This document shows, piece after piece, positions 7,496 through 15,930 of a stretch of DNA of 64,000 bases. The notes beneath the pieces are model-generated. The model searched no databases and was not told where the DNA came from. It was given only the letters and a program-made list of their open reading frames with translations. Position numbers and translations under genes: made by a program. Every line of letters begins with the position of its first letter. The first letter of the stretch is position 1. The stretch spans positions 5,208,001-5,272,000 of the forward strand of contig NZ_JAJNEL010000001.1 of the NCBI RefSeq assembly GCF_029428675.1, given 5' to 3'. The stretch is from Streptomyces sp. JH14. Lineage in GTDB: Bacteria > Actinomycetota > Actinomycetes > Streptomycetales > Streptomycetaceae.

Positions 7496-9079
7496 ATGAC
7501 CGTTGTGGACGAAATCCCGGGCGAGCCGAGTGACACCCGTGGCCGGGTGGCCGAACTGCTGGCACTGCGTGAGCAGGCGCGGCGCGGACCGAGTGACCGG
7601 GCGACCGAGGCGCAGCACGCCAAGGGCAAGCTGACGGCCCGTGAGCGCATCGAGCTGCTCCTGGACCCGGATTCGTTCAAGGAGGTCGAGCAGCTGCGCC
7701 GGCACCGGGCGACCGGGTTCGGCCTGGAGGAGAAGAAGCCCTACACCGACGGTGTCATCACCGGTTGGGGAACGGTCGACGGCCGCACGGTCTTCGTCTA
7801 CGCGCACGACTTCCGGATCTTCGGCGGCGCGCTGGGTGAGGCCCACGCCACGAAGATCCACAAGATCATGGACATGGCGATCTCGGCGGGTGCTCCGCTG
7901 GTCTCGCTGAACGACGGCGCCGGTGCCCGAATCCAGGAGGGCGTCAGCGCGCTCGCCGGGTACGGCGGCATCTTCCAGCGCAACACCCGCGCCTCCGGTG
8001 TCATCCCGCAGATCAGCGTGATGCTCGGCCCGTGTGCGGGCGGCGCGGCCTACAGTCCCGCCCTCACCGACTTCGTGTTCATGGTCCGCGAGACCTCCCA
8101 GATGTTCATCACCGGACCGGACGTCGTGAAGGCGGTCACCGGTGAGGAGATCACGCAGAACGGCCTCGGCGGCGCCGATGTGCACGCCGAGACCTCGGGC
8201 GTCGCGCACTTCGCGTACGACGACGAGGAGACCTGCATCGCCGAGGTCCGCTACCTGATCGGGATGCTCCCGTCGAACAACCGGGAGAACCCGCCCACCG
8301 TGGCGAGCGACGACCCGGCCGACCGGCGCGGAGACGTCCTGCTCGACCTGGTGCCCGCCGACGGCAACCGCCCGTACGACATGCACAAGGTCATCGAGGA
8401 GCTCGTCGACGACGGCGACTACCTGGAGGTCCACGAGCGCTGGGCCCGCAACATCATCTGCGCCCTGGCCCGGCTCGACGGCCAGGTCGTCGGCATCGTC
8501 GCCAACCAGCCGCAGTCGCTGGCGGGCGTGCTGGACATCGAGGCGTCGGAGAAGGCGGCCCGTTTCGTCCAGATGTGTGATGCATTCAACATTCCTATCA
8601 TCACTCTTTTGGACGTACCCGGCTTCCTGCCCGGCGTCGATCAGGAGCACGGTGGAATCATCCGGCACGGGGCGAAGCTGCTCTACGCGTACTGCAACGC
8701 CACGGTGCCGAGGATCTCGCTGATCCTGCGCAAGGCGTACGGCGGTGCGTACATCGTGATGGACAGCCAGTCCATCGGTGCGGATCTCACCTACGCCTGG
8801 CCCACCAACGAGATCGCCGTCATGGGCGCCGAAGGTGCCGCCAACGTCATCTTCCGTCGGCAGATCGCCGACGCCGAGGACCCGGAGGCCATGCGGATCC
8901 GCATGGTCAAGGAGTACAAGGCCGAACTGATGCATCCGTACTACGCCGCGGAGCGCGGCCTGGTCGACGACGTCATCGACCCCGCCGAGACGCGCGAGGT
9001 GCTGATCGCCTCGCTCGCGATGCTCCGGTCCAAGCACGCCGACCTGCCGTCGCGCAAGCACGGCAACCCCCCGCAGTAG
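7496..9079 (+). CDS. accB: Acyl-CoA carboxylase beta (carboxyltransferase) subunit AccB
   Basis: The 527-residue carboxyltransferase subunit of an actinobacterial acyl-CoA carboxylase. With a biotinylated alpha subunit encoded elsewhere and the epsilon subunit next door, it makes malonyl-CoA and methylmalonyl-CoA for fatty acids and polyketides. Both halves of the crotonase-like fold are present: the oxyanion-hole segments GPCAGGAAYSPAL (about 180) and KAYGGAYIVM (about 412-422). Residue 420 is Ile in GAYIVM; in the S. coelicolor enzymes this position is Asp in PccB (propionyl-CoA-specific) and Ile in AccB (accepts acetyl-CoA too), so AccB is the better call. Codons 362-374 are a run of A/T-ending codons unlike the rest of the gene. 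The ATG at 7496 has only a weak GGGTCG ribosome site. A CTGTACAG palindrome lies upstream at 7444-7451. Confidence 0.95.
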   Translation: MTVVDEIPGEPSDTRGRVAELLALREQARRGPSDRATEAQHAKGKLTARERIELLLDPDSFKEVEQLRRHRATGFGLEEKKPYTDGVITGWGTVDGRTVFVYAHDFRIFGGALGEAHATKIHKIMDMAISAGAPLVSLNDGAGARIQEGVSALAGYGGIFQRNTRASGVIPQISVMLGPCAGGAAYSPALTDFVFMVRETSQMFITGPDVVKAVTGEEITQNGLGGADVHAETSGVAHFAYDDEETCIAEVRYLIGMLPSNNRENPPTVASDDPADRRGDVLLDLVPADGNRPYDMHKVIEELVDDGDYLEVHERWARNIICALARLDGQVVGIVANQPQSLAGVLDIEASEKAARFVQMCDAFNIPIITLLDVPGFLPGVDQEHGGIIRHGAKLLYAYCNATVPRISLILRKAYGGAYIVMDSQSIGADLTYAWPTNEIAVMGAEGAANVIFRRQIADAEDPEAMRIRMVKEYKAELMHPYYAAERGLVDDVIDPAETREVLIASLAMLRSKHADLPSRKHGNPPQ

Positions 9080-9154
9080 CCGAGGCGGCCGCACCACCGC
9101 GCACCCCGGGCACAGCCCGCCCTGCACACTGCCCAGAAGACGGAGAACCCCTAC

Positions 9155-9364
9155 ATGAGCACTACTCCTGCCGATTCCGTGCTGCGCGTCGAGAAGGGTC
9201 TTGCCGACCCCGAGGAGCTGGCCGCGATAACCGCAGTCCTGCTCGCCCGCGCAGCCGCAGCGCCCGCTGCCGCCGCCCCGGCCCACCGCAGCCGCACCCA
9301 CGCCGGCTGGCGCCGCCTGGAGCGCACCCCGGGCTTCCGCGCCCCGCACTCCTGGCAGGGCTGA
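9155..9364 (+). CDS. accE: Acyl-CoA carboxylase epsilon subunit AccE
   Basis: A 69-residue protein starting MSTTPADSVLRVEKG, followed by ADPEELAAITAVL, the conserved epsilon-subunit helix, then a C-terminal RTHAGWRR and Trp near the end. Epsilon subunits bind the beta hexamer and stimulate the carboxylase. The position 75 bp after accB, on the same strand, is the standard arrangement. Two strong hairpins follow, so accBE is probably a closed transcription unit. Confidence 0.92.
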   Translation: MSTTPADSVLRVEKGLADPEELAAITAVLLARAAAAPAAAAPAHRSRTHAGWRRLERTPGFRAPHSWQG

Positions 9365-9372
9365 CCACGCTC

Positions 9373-9432
9373 GTCCTCGGCCGCCGGACGGGCCCGGAGC
9401 CGGTCTCCCGGCCCCGTCCGGCGGCCGAGGAC
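9373..9432 (+). terminator. Strong hairpin terminator after accE
   Basis: A perfect 20-bp stem: left arm 9373-9392 (GTCCTCGGCCGCCGGACGGG) and its exact complement at 9413-9432, with a 20-nt G/C loop, starting 9 bp after the accE stop. Confidence 0.85.
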
Positions 9433-9460
9433 AGCACACGGCCACAGGCGCCCGCACAAC

Positions 9461-9500
9461 CGAATGGCCCCGCACTCCCGAAGGGGTGCGGGGCCATTCG
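9461..9500. terminator. Hairpin terminator between convergent accE and cvnD2
   Basis: CGAATGGCCCCGCAC at 9461-9475 pairs perfectly with GTGCGGGGCCATTCG at 9486-9500. It probably ends the minus-strand conservon transcript, 21 bp after the cvnD2 stop. Confidence 0.8.
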
Positions 9501-9520
9501 CATGTCCGGCGGGGCGGGCC

Positions 9521-10102
9521 CTACCGCAGGCGGGCCATCAGCGCGTGCTCCACGAGCGTGATGAGCGCGCTCTTGGCGTCCGCGCGGTGGCGTGCGTCCG
9601 TGGTCAGGATCGGGGTGTCGGGGCCGATCTGCAGGGCCTCGCGCACCTCGTCGGGGGTGTAGGGCTGGTGTCCGTCGAAGCCGTTGAGGGCGATGACGAA
9701 GGGCAGTCCGCTGTTCTCGAAGTAGTCGACGGCGGGGAAGCAGTCGGCGAGACGGCGGGTGTCCACCAGGACGACGGCGCCGATGGCGCCGCGGACCAGG
9801 TCGTCCCACATGAACCAGAACCGGTCCTGGCCCGGTGTACCGAAGAGGTACAGGATCAGGTCCTGGTCCAGGGTGATACGGCCGAAGTCCATGGCCACCG
9901 TCGTGGTGGTCTTGTCCCCGGTGTGCGTCAGGTCGTCGATGCCCGCGGACGCGGACGTCATCACGGCTTCGGTGCGCAGCGGGTTGATCTCCGAAACGGC
10001 ACCGACGAACGTGGTCTTACCCACGCCGAAGCCCCCTGCCACCACGATCTTCGCGGAGGTAGTGGAGCGGGCTGCTCCGCCGCTAGAGCTTGCGAAGTCC
10101 AC
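9521..10102 (-). CDS. cvnD2: Conservon small GTPase-like protein CvnD (copy 2)
   Basis: A 193-residue Ras/MglA-like nucleotide-binding protein, the D component of a conservon. The P-loop GGFGVGKTT is at about residues 23-31, the switch II equivalent FGTPGQDRFWFMW at about 86-98 and the guanine-base motif appears as NGFD rather than NKxD. CvnD proteins work with CvnA, B and C in membrane-associated signalling in streptomycetes. The start is GTG at 10102 inside the end of cvnC2 (20-bp overlap), indicating translational coupling. It differs from the second copy at 14828 by only 6 residues, and one 307-nt stretch differs by a single base. Copy numbers 1 and 2 follow my recollection of the S. coelicolor order. 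Confidence 0.93.
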   Translation of the reverse strand: MDFASSSGGAARSTTSAKIVVAGGFGVGKTTFVGAVSEINPLRTEAVMTSASAGIDDLTHTGDKTTTTVAMDFGRITLDQDLILYLFGTPGQDRFWFMWDDLVRGAIGAVVLVDTRRLADCFPAVDYFENSGLPFVIALNGFDGHQPYTPDEVREALQIGPDTPILTTDARHRADAKSALITLVEHALMARLR

Positions 10103-10748
10103 TGAGCACCCTTTCGAGCAGTGTCACATCTGGCTGGCCGCCGGCGGACTCGTCGCCGCCGGGCTGATGGATAGCGACGAGTCCGGCCTCGGCCAGGTCG
10201 GCAACGAGGATCCGGGCAACGCCGAGGGGGATCGAGAGAAGCGCCGAGATCTCGGCGACCGACTTGATCTCGAAGCACAGCCGGCAGATCCGCTGGTGCT
10301 CGGGCAACTGCCCTTGCAGCCGGGACGGATCGGCCGTGGTACTGACCAACGCCTCAATGGCGAGCTGGTAGCGCGGTCGGGTCCGGCCGCCGGTCATGGC
10401 GTACGGACGGACCAGCGGGTTGTGCGCCGCGGGAGCGGCAGGCTCGGGGGCCCGCCGAGGCTGCACCGGCTGAATGCGGGGCTGCTGGGGCGAGTCGATC
10501 CGGTGCGGACGCTGAGGACGCTGCGGCTGCTGCCAGCCGCCGTCCTGCGGCTGATGCCACCCGCCGTCCTGTGCCTGCTGCCACCCGCCGTCCTGCGCCT
10601 GCCGGTGCGGGTACGGCTGCTGGGGCTCGTAAGGCTGCTGAGAGCCCTGTCTGCTGGGTGTGGAGGGGAAGTTGAAGCGATTGTCCCCGTGCTCACCCGG
10701 TGTTTGCTGACCACCGTCGTATTGGTGTCCGCCTGGGGGTGTTGCCAC
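10083..10748 (-). CDS. cvnC2: Conservon DUF742 protein CvnC (copy 2)
   Basis: A 221-residue DUF742 protein. The conserved core, from LVRPYAMTGGRTRPR to the C-terminus LLERVLSGLRKL, contains a predicted winged-helix-like segment around VAEISALLSIPLGVARILV. The N-terminal 100 residues are a Gln/Pro/Gly-rich low-complexity extension with repeated QAQDGGWQ-type units, absent from the 135-residue copy 1. The GTG at 10748 follows GGAGGAGG. It overlaps cvnD2 by 20 bp and lies 89 bp after cvnB2. Its biochemical role is unknown; in the conservon model it is a partner in the CvnA-D complex. Confidence 0.9.
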   Translation of the reverse strand: MATPPGGHQYDGGQQTPGEHGDNRFNFPSTPSRQGSQQPYEPQQPYPHRQAQDGGWQQAQDGGWHQPQDGGWQQPQRPQRPHRIDSPQQPRIQPVQPRRAPEPAAPAAHNPLVRPYAMTGGRTRPRYQLAIEALVSTTADPSRLQGQLPEHQRICRLCFEIKSVAEISALLSIPLGVARILVADLAEAGLVAIHQPGGDESAGGQPDVTLLERVLSGLRKL

Positions 10749-10837
10749 GATTCCTCCTCCGACTGCCGGTCCCGATCCCAGTGGGGCCGCGCCACCGCAC
10801 CTTATGGTGCGGTGGCGCGAAACGCACTGTGTGTCTA

Positions 10838-11260
10838 CTAGTTAAGAAGACTTCCCTGAAGTTCGGCGCGGAGGTCCGGGGTCAGGACGGTTCCCGCGCG
10901 GTCGACCAGAAGGGCCATTTCGTATCCAACCAGACCGATATCGGCGTCCGGGTGGGCAAGAACAGCCAGCGAAGATCCGTCGGAGATGGACATGATGAAG
11001 AGGAATCCCCGCTCCATCTCCACAACTGTCTGGTTCACCGCGCCGCCCTCGAAGATCCGGGAGGCGCCCGCGGTCAGCGAGGTCAGACCGGAGGCGACGG
11101 CCGCCAGCTGATCGGCACGGTCGCGCGGGAATCCTTCGGACATGGCCAGCAGGAGTCCGTCGGCGGAGACCACCACCGTGTGCGACACCCCGGGGGTGTT
11201 GTCCACGAAGTTGGTGATCAACCAGTTGAGATTCTGCGCCGCCTGGCTCATCGGGCTCAC
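10838..11260 (-). CDS. cvnB2: Conservon roadblock/LC7 protein CvnB (copy 2)
   Basis: A 140-residue roadblock/LC7 domain protein, the family of MglB-like regulators of small GTPases, so the natural partner of CvnD. Core features are LNWLITNFVDNTPGVSHTVVV and the hydrophobic DGLLLAMSEG strand. The preferred start is GTG at 11260, which shares one base with the cvnA2 stop (TAGTG) and has AGGAG 7 nt upstream; ATG at 11251 is the alternative. It differs from copy 1 by a handful of residues only. Tight overlap with cvnA2 implies co-translation. Confidence 0.93.
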   Translation of the reverse strand: MSPMSQAAQNLNWLITNFVDNTPGVSHTVVVSADGLLLAMSEGFPRDRADQLAAVASGLTSLTAGASRIFEGGAVNQTVVEMERGFLFIMSISDGSSLAVLAHPDADIGLVGYEMALLVDRAGTVLTPDLRAELQGSLLN

Positions 11261-11261
11261 A

Positions 11262-14200
11262 CTAACGCTCCTGGTTGTAGGTATTACTTGTGTCCGAACC
11301 AGCGTCACGACCCCGCTGAATGCCCCGACGCAGGTTGCTCAACCTGCCCCGGACGTCCTCAGGGGCGCGGGAGACCTGAGGGCCGCCCTGCTGGGTCTGC
11401 TCCGCCGTGCCCTCGACCAGATTGGCCTTGGGCACTCGCCGGGGAAGCCCGGACGGAGTGACCCCGCCCGCCTTCGGCTCCTTGAGCTTCTCGGCCCGCT
11501 CCCAGCGCTCGTCGTTCGTCGAGCGCCAGTCGTCGGAGCCGTTCCCGTCCTGCAGCGCGGGCGACGGCCGCTGCGACTGCTGCTCTGCTGCGACGGACTG
11601 ATCGTTTCCGCGGCCGGTGGGCTGCCAGTGCTGCTGACCGCCCCGGCGCGGCAGACCGGCATCGGTCATCTCACGGCCGGCGTTCGGGGTGTGACCCGGA
11701 CGTTCGAAGCCTACGCGCTCCTGCGGCTCCGCGGGGGCGCTCGCGACAGATTCCGGTTCGGCCTGGGACATGGGCTCGTAGGCACCCTGGTACGCGCCCT
11801 GATCTGCCCACTCTTCCTGGTGGGGCTGGGCGGCGAACGGGTCCTCGTAACCCTGCTGGGCGTTGTCCGCGGTGGCATATGCCGCCTCCGGATAACCGCC
11901 CTGCGCGGGGTAGTCGGCGGGCTCCGCGTAGCCGTTGCCGCCGCTGTACGGGTCGTAGCCGCCGTCGTAGGCGCCCTGCGCGTACTGCCCCTGCTGCTGA
12001 CCGTTCGGATCCTGCTGCGGGTCCTGTGCGTACGCGTCGTCCGCGTAGGAGCCGTCCTGGTAAGAGGCGTCCTGGAAGGCGCTGTCCTGGTGCGAGGCGT
12101 CCTGGAACGCCTCGTCCTGGAACTGCGGGCGCTCGCCCCCTGTCTGGGCCTCCAGCGCGGCCCGGCGCTCCTCACGCATCAGCGAGCGGCCCACCGGGTC
12201 CAGCTGTGAGGGATCGACCTGCTCCTCGTAGCGCGAGTCGTCGAAGCCGAGCTCGGCCGCCGTGCGCATCTGGGGCAGGTGCGGCTCGAAGGCCTGCTGC
12301 CGCGGAATGATCGAGGAGACCGTGAAGTCGTCCTGGGCGGGGGCCGGTTCGAGCTCGCCACCGCCACCGTGGGTGATCGCGTCCGGCAGCATGACCAGCG
12401 AGGTGGTTCCGGCCTGCTCGCCCGAGGGGCGCAGCTGGACCCGGATGCCGTGCCGGTCGGCGAGCCGGCCGACCACGAAGAGACCCATCCGCTGGGACAC
12501 CGCGGCGTCCACCGTCGGCGGGTTGGCCAGCTTGTGGTTGATGTCCGCGAAGTCCTCGGCGGTGAGGCCGATGCCCTTGTCGTGGATCTCGATCATCACG
12601 CGGCTGTCCGGCAGCCGGGTCGCGGTGACGCGGACCTTGGTCTGCGGCGAGGAGAACGTGGTGGCGTTCTCCAGCAGCTCGGCCAGCAGGTGCACGAGGT
12701 CGGTGACGGCCTGACCGTGGATCTCGGTCTCCGGGACGCCGGAGAGCTCGATGCGCTCGTACGACTCCACCTCGGAGGAGGCGGCCCGCAGGACGTCCAC
12801 CAGCGGAACCGGCTGGTTCCAGCGGCGGCCCGGCTCCTCACCGGCGAGAACGAGGAGGTTCTCGCCGTTGCGGCGCATACGGGTGGCCAGGTGGTCCAGC
12901 CGGAAGAGGCTCTCCAGCTGGTCCGGGTCGGCCTCGTTGTTCTCCAGGTCGGTGATGAGGGTCAGCTGGCCCTCGATCAGCGACTGGTTGCGGCGCGACA
13001 GGTTGGTGAAGATCGCGTTGACGTTGCCCCGCAGCATGGCCTGCTCGGCCGCCAGCCGCACCGCCTCGCGGTGCACCTGGTCGAACGCGCGGGCGACCTC
13101 GCCGATCTCGTCCTGGGTGGTGATCGGGATCGGCTGGACCCGGGTGTCGACCCGGCCCGGCTCGGTCCGCGACAGCTGGTCGACGAGCATCGGCAGCCGC
13201 TGCTCGGCGATCGAGAAGGCGGCGGTACGCAGCTGGCGCATCGAGCGGCTCATCTGCCGGGCCACGAGGCCGGCCAGGAGGAAGGCGACCAGCAGCGCGA
13301 CCAGCACGATGGCGGCGTTGACGATGGCGGCGGTCTTGGCGTCGGACGAGATGTTCGCGGCCTCGGTCACCGCCTTGTCGACGAGCTCCTCCTCGACCGT
13401 GGTGTAGCCGTCGAACTTGGCGGTGGAGGCGGCCATCCAGGTCTCGGGGGTGATCCCCTTGGCCTTCAGGTCGTCGGGCGACTGCCCCTGGCCGATCTGC
13501 TGGGCCATCCCGTCGAAGACCGAACCGTCGATGCTGGGGGGTGCGACGAAGGGCACACCTGCCGCGTCGGCCTGCGCCTTGGCGGCCTTCAGCTTCGCGG
13601 CGCCCTCGGTGGCCTTGCCGACCATGACCTCCTTGAGGCGGGTCGCGTCCGCCTGCGTACCGCCGGAGACGTACTCGCCGAGGGCGATCTGCTCCAGGTA
13701 GTTGTACGAGCCGAAGGCCTTGACCTGGGCGTTGAACTTGGCGTTCTGCTGGCTCGGGCGCACCAGCAGGTGCATACCGATGGAGCGCTGAAGCGATTCT
13801 GCGGCCTTGGCCAGCTCGATCGCGTAGACCGTACGGCCGTAGCTCGTGATGTTTCCGGTGCCGAGGCCCAGCTCGTTGCAGAACTCCATCAGGGAGTGCT
13901 GGACCTTGACGTAGCCCTCTTCCGTCTTCACCGGGTCCATGGCCTCGGCGTAGGCGGCCTTGCGCAGGTCGGAGAGCTTGGGCTCCTCGAGCCGGAAGAG
14001 CTGGATGCGGCGCTCCAGGCCTTCCTTCTTCGGCCTGCCCTCCAGCGACTGGTCGAACTTGGTCTTGGCTGCGTCCGTGGTGGCTCGGACCTGCGAGACG
14101 ACGGCTGCGTCCCGCTTGTTCGACAGCAGGGACTGGGCGGACAGGTCACGCTCGTTGAGCAGTGCCTGGCCGTACTCCGAGGCCGCGCGCACGATCAGCG

Positions 14201-14468
14201 CGGTCTTCTCGGCGTCCTGGGCCTCTCTCCAGGTGTCGACCGACCCCTTCACCTGGAAGCCGCCCATGACCAGGCCGACCAGTACGGGAATCAGAAGGAT
14301 TGCGTTCAGCCGGGTGGGTACCCGCCAGTTGCGCGGGGACAGCCGACTTGTGCTGCCACCGGCCGGTGCCTCTTCGGACACTTCGGCGGGCGCCGCCGCG
14401 GTGCGCGGCGGCGGGGTGAAGTTACCCCGCTCCTGCTGCGCCGCGGAGCCCTCGTTGCTACGCCTCAC
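11262..14468 (-). CDS. cvnA2: Conservon sensor kinase-like protein CvnA (copy 2)
   Basis: A 1068-residue membrane sensor. Order: short cytoplasmic N-terminus, TM1 at about 53-72, an extracytoplasmic sensing region (about 73-377) of the nitrate/sulphonate-sensor (NIT) type, TM2 at about 378-401, a HAMP-like segment, a helical region with LDHLATRMRRNGENLL (about 525), and a GHKL ATPase with LLAELLENATTF (N-box, about 592) and the glycine motif HDKGIGLT. The last 370 residues are Gln/Tyr/Gly-rich and ordered only at the very end (VSRAPEDVRGRLSNLRRGIQ). Such proteins look like histidine kinases but have no adjacent response regulator. Start: GTG at 14468 with AGAGGTTG 11 nt upstream, the same signal as in copy 1. 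Confidence 0.92.
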   Translation of the reverse strand: MRRSNEGSAAQQERGNFTPPPRTAAAPAEVSEEAPAGGSTSRLSPRNWRVPTRLNAILLIPVLVGLVMGGFQVKGSVDTWREAQDAEKTALIVRAASEYGQALLNERDLSAQSLLSNKRDAAVVSQVRATTDAAKTKFDQSLEGRPKKEGLERRIQLFRLEEPKLSDLRKAAYAEAMDPVKTEEGYVKVQHSLMEFCNELGLGTGNITSYGRTVYAIELAKAAESLQRSIGMHLLVRPSQQNAKFNAQVKAFGSYNYLEQIALGEYVSGGTQADATRLKEVMVGKATEGAAKLKAAKAQADAAGVPFVAPPSIDGSVFDGMAQQIGQGQSPDDLKAKGITPETWMAASTAKFDGYTTVEEELVDKAVTEAANISSDAKTAAIVNAAIVLVALLVAFLLAGLVARQMSRSMRQLRTAAFSIAEQRLPMLVDQLSRTEPGRVDTRVQPIPITTQDEIGEVARAFDQVHREAVRLAAEQAMLRGNVNAIFTNLSRRNQSLIEGQLTLITDLENNEADPDQLESLFRLDHLATRMRRNGENLLVLAGEEPGRRWNQPVPLVDVLRAASSEVESYERIELSGVPETEIHGQAVTDLVHLLAELLENATTFSSPQTKVRVTATRLPDSRVMIEIHDKGIGLTAEDFADINHKLANPPTVDAAVSQRMGLFVVGRLADRHGIRVQLRPSGEQAGTTSLVMLPDAITHGGGGELEPAPAQDDFTVSSIIPRQQAFEPHLPQMRTAAELGFDDSRYEEQVDPSQLDPVGRSLMREERRAALEAQTGGERPQFQDEAFQDASHQDSAFQDASYQDGSYADDAYAQDPQQDPNGQQQGQYAQGAYDGGYDPYSGGNGYAEPADYPAQGGYPEAAYATADNAQQGYEDPFAAQPHQEEWADQGAYQGAYEPMSQAEPESVASAPAEPQERVGFERPGHTPNAGREMTDAGLPRRGGQQHWQPTGRGNDQSVAAEQQSQRPSPALQDGNGSDDWRSTNDERWERAEKLKEPKAGGVTPSGLPRRVPKANLVEGTAEQTQQGGPQVSRAPEDVRGRLSNLRRGIQRGRDAGSDTSNTYNQER

Positions 14469-14637
14469 TCGACCAACAACCTCTCGGCGTCGGCACCTAC
14501 GCTGTGCCGTTTTTCGTTCAGGGCCGTACTACTCGGGAGTTTCGTCGAATTGCAGCACGGGGACCGGCCGCGTTCCAAACAGTCGGAATCAGCCATTCCG
14601 AGTGGTCCAGGCCCTAGATAAAACGGGCATAAAGAGC

Positions 14638-14661
14638 GAGCCCCGCCAAAAGGCGGGGCTC
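14638..14661 (-). terminator. Hairpin terminator, distal, after cvnD1
   Basis: A perfect 10-bp stem GAGCCCCGCC / GGCGGGGCTC closed by AAAA; read on the minus strand it is followed by GCTCTTTAT. It lies 167 bp beyond the cvnD1 stop. Confidence 0.75.
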
Positions 14662-14738
14662 ACGTGAGCACAGCGACACCAATTGAATGCAACGGGTATT
14701 GATGCCGGAGCAATTCTCATTCGAAACGTTATGAACAC

Positions 14739-14774
14739 GGGGGTGGATCGTGTCAAACGACACAGTCCACCCCC
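14739..14774 (-). terminator. Hairpin terminator, proximal, after cvnD1
   Basis: GGGGGTGGA at 14739-14747 pairs with TCCACCCCC at 14766-14774, and the inner GTGTC with GACAC around an AAAC loop; one mismatch and one wobble in between. It starts 54 bp after the cvnD1 stop. Confidence 0.7.
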
Positions 14775-14827
14775 GAGCGCCTACAGCAACTTCCGTACGG
14801 CCCTACCGACTTGCGGTGAGCCTCCGG

Positions 14828-15409
14828 CTACTTCAGGCGGGCCATCAGCGCATGCTCCACGAGCGTGATCAGGCCGCTCTTCGCATCGCCGCGGTGGCGT
14901 GCGTCCGTCGTGATGATCGGGGTGTCGGGGCCGATCTGCAGGGCCTCGCGCACCTCGTCGGGGGTGTAGGGCTGGTGTCCGTCGAAGCCGTTGAGGGCGA
15001 TGACGAAGGGCAGTCCGCTGTTCTCGAAGTAGTCGACGGCGGGGAAGCAGTCGGCGAGACGGCGGGTGTCCACCAGGACGACGGCGCCGATGGCACCGCG
15101 GACCAGGTCGTCCCACATGAACCAGAACCGGTCCTGGCCCGGTGTACCGAAGAGGTACAGGATCAGGTCCTGGTCCAGGGTGATACGGCCGAAGTCCATG
15201 GCCACCGTCGTGGTGGTCTTGCCGCCGGTGTGCGTCAGGTCGTCGATGCCCGCGGACGCGGACGTCATCACGGCTTCCGTACGCAGCGGGTTGATCTCCG
15301 AAACGGCACCGACGAACGTGGTCTTACCCACGCCGAAACCGCCCGCCACCACGATCTTCGCGGAGGTGGTGGCCCGGGCCGCACCGCCGCTAGAGCTTGC
15401 GAAGTCCAC
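14828..15409 (-). CDS. cvnD1: Conservon small GTPase-like protein CvnD (copy 1)
   Basis: 193 residues, the same length and architecture as the D gene at 9521: P-loop GGFGVGKTT, switch-like FGTPGQDRFWFMW, and C-terminal ITLVEHALMARLK. Differences are at six positions (for example Ala13 for Ser, Gly63 for Asp, and Lys for Arg at the end). DNA identity to the other copy is far higher than the flanking cvnA genes show, pointing to gene conversion or recent copying. The start is GTG at 15409, inside cvnC1 by 20 bp. Confidence 0.93.
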   Translation of the reverse strand: MDFASSSGGAARATTSAKIVVAGGFGVGKTTFVGAVSEINPLRTEAVMTSASAGIDDLTHTGGKTTTTVAMDFGRITLDQDLILYLFGTPGQDRFWFMWDDLVRGAIGAVVLVDTRRLADCFPAVDYFENSGLPFVIALNGFDGHQPYTPDEVREALQIGPDTPIITTDARHRGDAKSGLITLVEHALMARLK

Positions 15410-15797
15410 TGAGCACCCTTTCGAGCAGTGTCACATCCGGCGCGCCGCCGGCCTCTCCGTTGCCCGGCTGGTGGATGGCCACCATGCCGGCTTCCGCCAG
15501 GTCCGCAACAAGGATCCGGGCCACACCGAGCGGCATCGACAGCAGCGCCGAGACCTCGGCGACCGACTTGACCTCACGGCACAGGTGGCAGATCCGCTGG
15601 TGCTCCGGGAGCAGGGTCCCCAGGTGCGCCGGGTCGGCCGTGGTCGAGACCAGCGCCTCTATGGCGAGCTGGTAGCGCGGCCGGGTCCGGCCGCCGGTCA
15701 TGGCATACGGACGGACCAGCGGCTGGTCGCCTTCACCTTCGTACGACGCGTTGTGCAGCGCGCCGTACGGATCGGGTGAGGCGGGTGGCGGGGTCAT
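15390..15797 (-). CDS. cvnC1: Conservon DUF742 protein CvnC (copy 1)
   Basis: A 135-residue DUF742 protein containing LVRPYAMTGGRTRPR and ending LLERVLSGLRKL like copy 2, but with only a 25-residue N-terminal lead instead of a 100-residue Gln/Pro-rich one. The two cysteines in RICHLCREVKSV are also present in copy 2 (RICRLCFEIKSV). ATG at 15797 follows GGAGGATTC. It overlaps cvnD1 by 20 bp and lies 133 bp after cvnB1. Partner of the conservon complex; molecular function unknown. Confidence 0.92.
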   Translation of the reverse strand: MTPPPASPDPYGALHNASYEGEGDQPLVRPYAMTGGRTRPRYQLAIEALVSTTADPAHLGTLLPEHQRICHLCREVKSVAEVSALLSMPLGVARILVADLAEAGMVAIHQPGNGEAGGAPDVTLLERVLSGLRKL

Positions 15798-15930
15798 GAA
15801 TCCTCCGGGCGTGACAGCTGAGCGTCGGCTTGCCGTCTTAAGGGGCCGGTGGGGGGCTGAAGCGGCCGGACGGTCGAGGGTGGAAGTGCGGGACCTGGGG
15901 GGATCGCGTCGTTCACCAATTCATGGCCGC

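Larger units (their letters stand above)
14469..14827. other. Spacer between the two conservons
   Basis: This 359-bp gap holds two hairpins ending the upstream conservon (listed separately) and an A/T-richer stretch around 14500-14640 and 14680-14735 that should contain the cvnA2 promoter. I see no gene. Confidence 0.5.

Noticed and set aside
12279-14621. A 780-codon plus-strand frame over cvnA2
   Set aside because: Antisense to a gene with clear TM, HAMP and ATPase motifs; no domain and no ribosome site.
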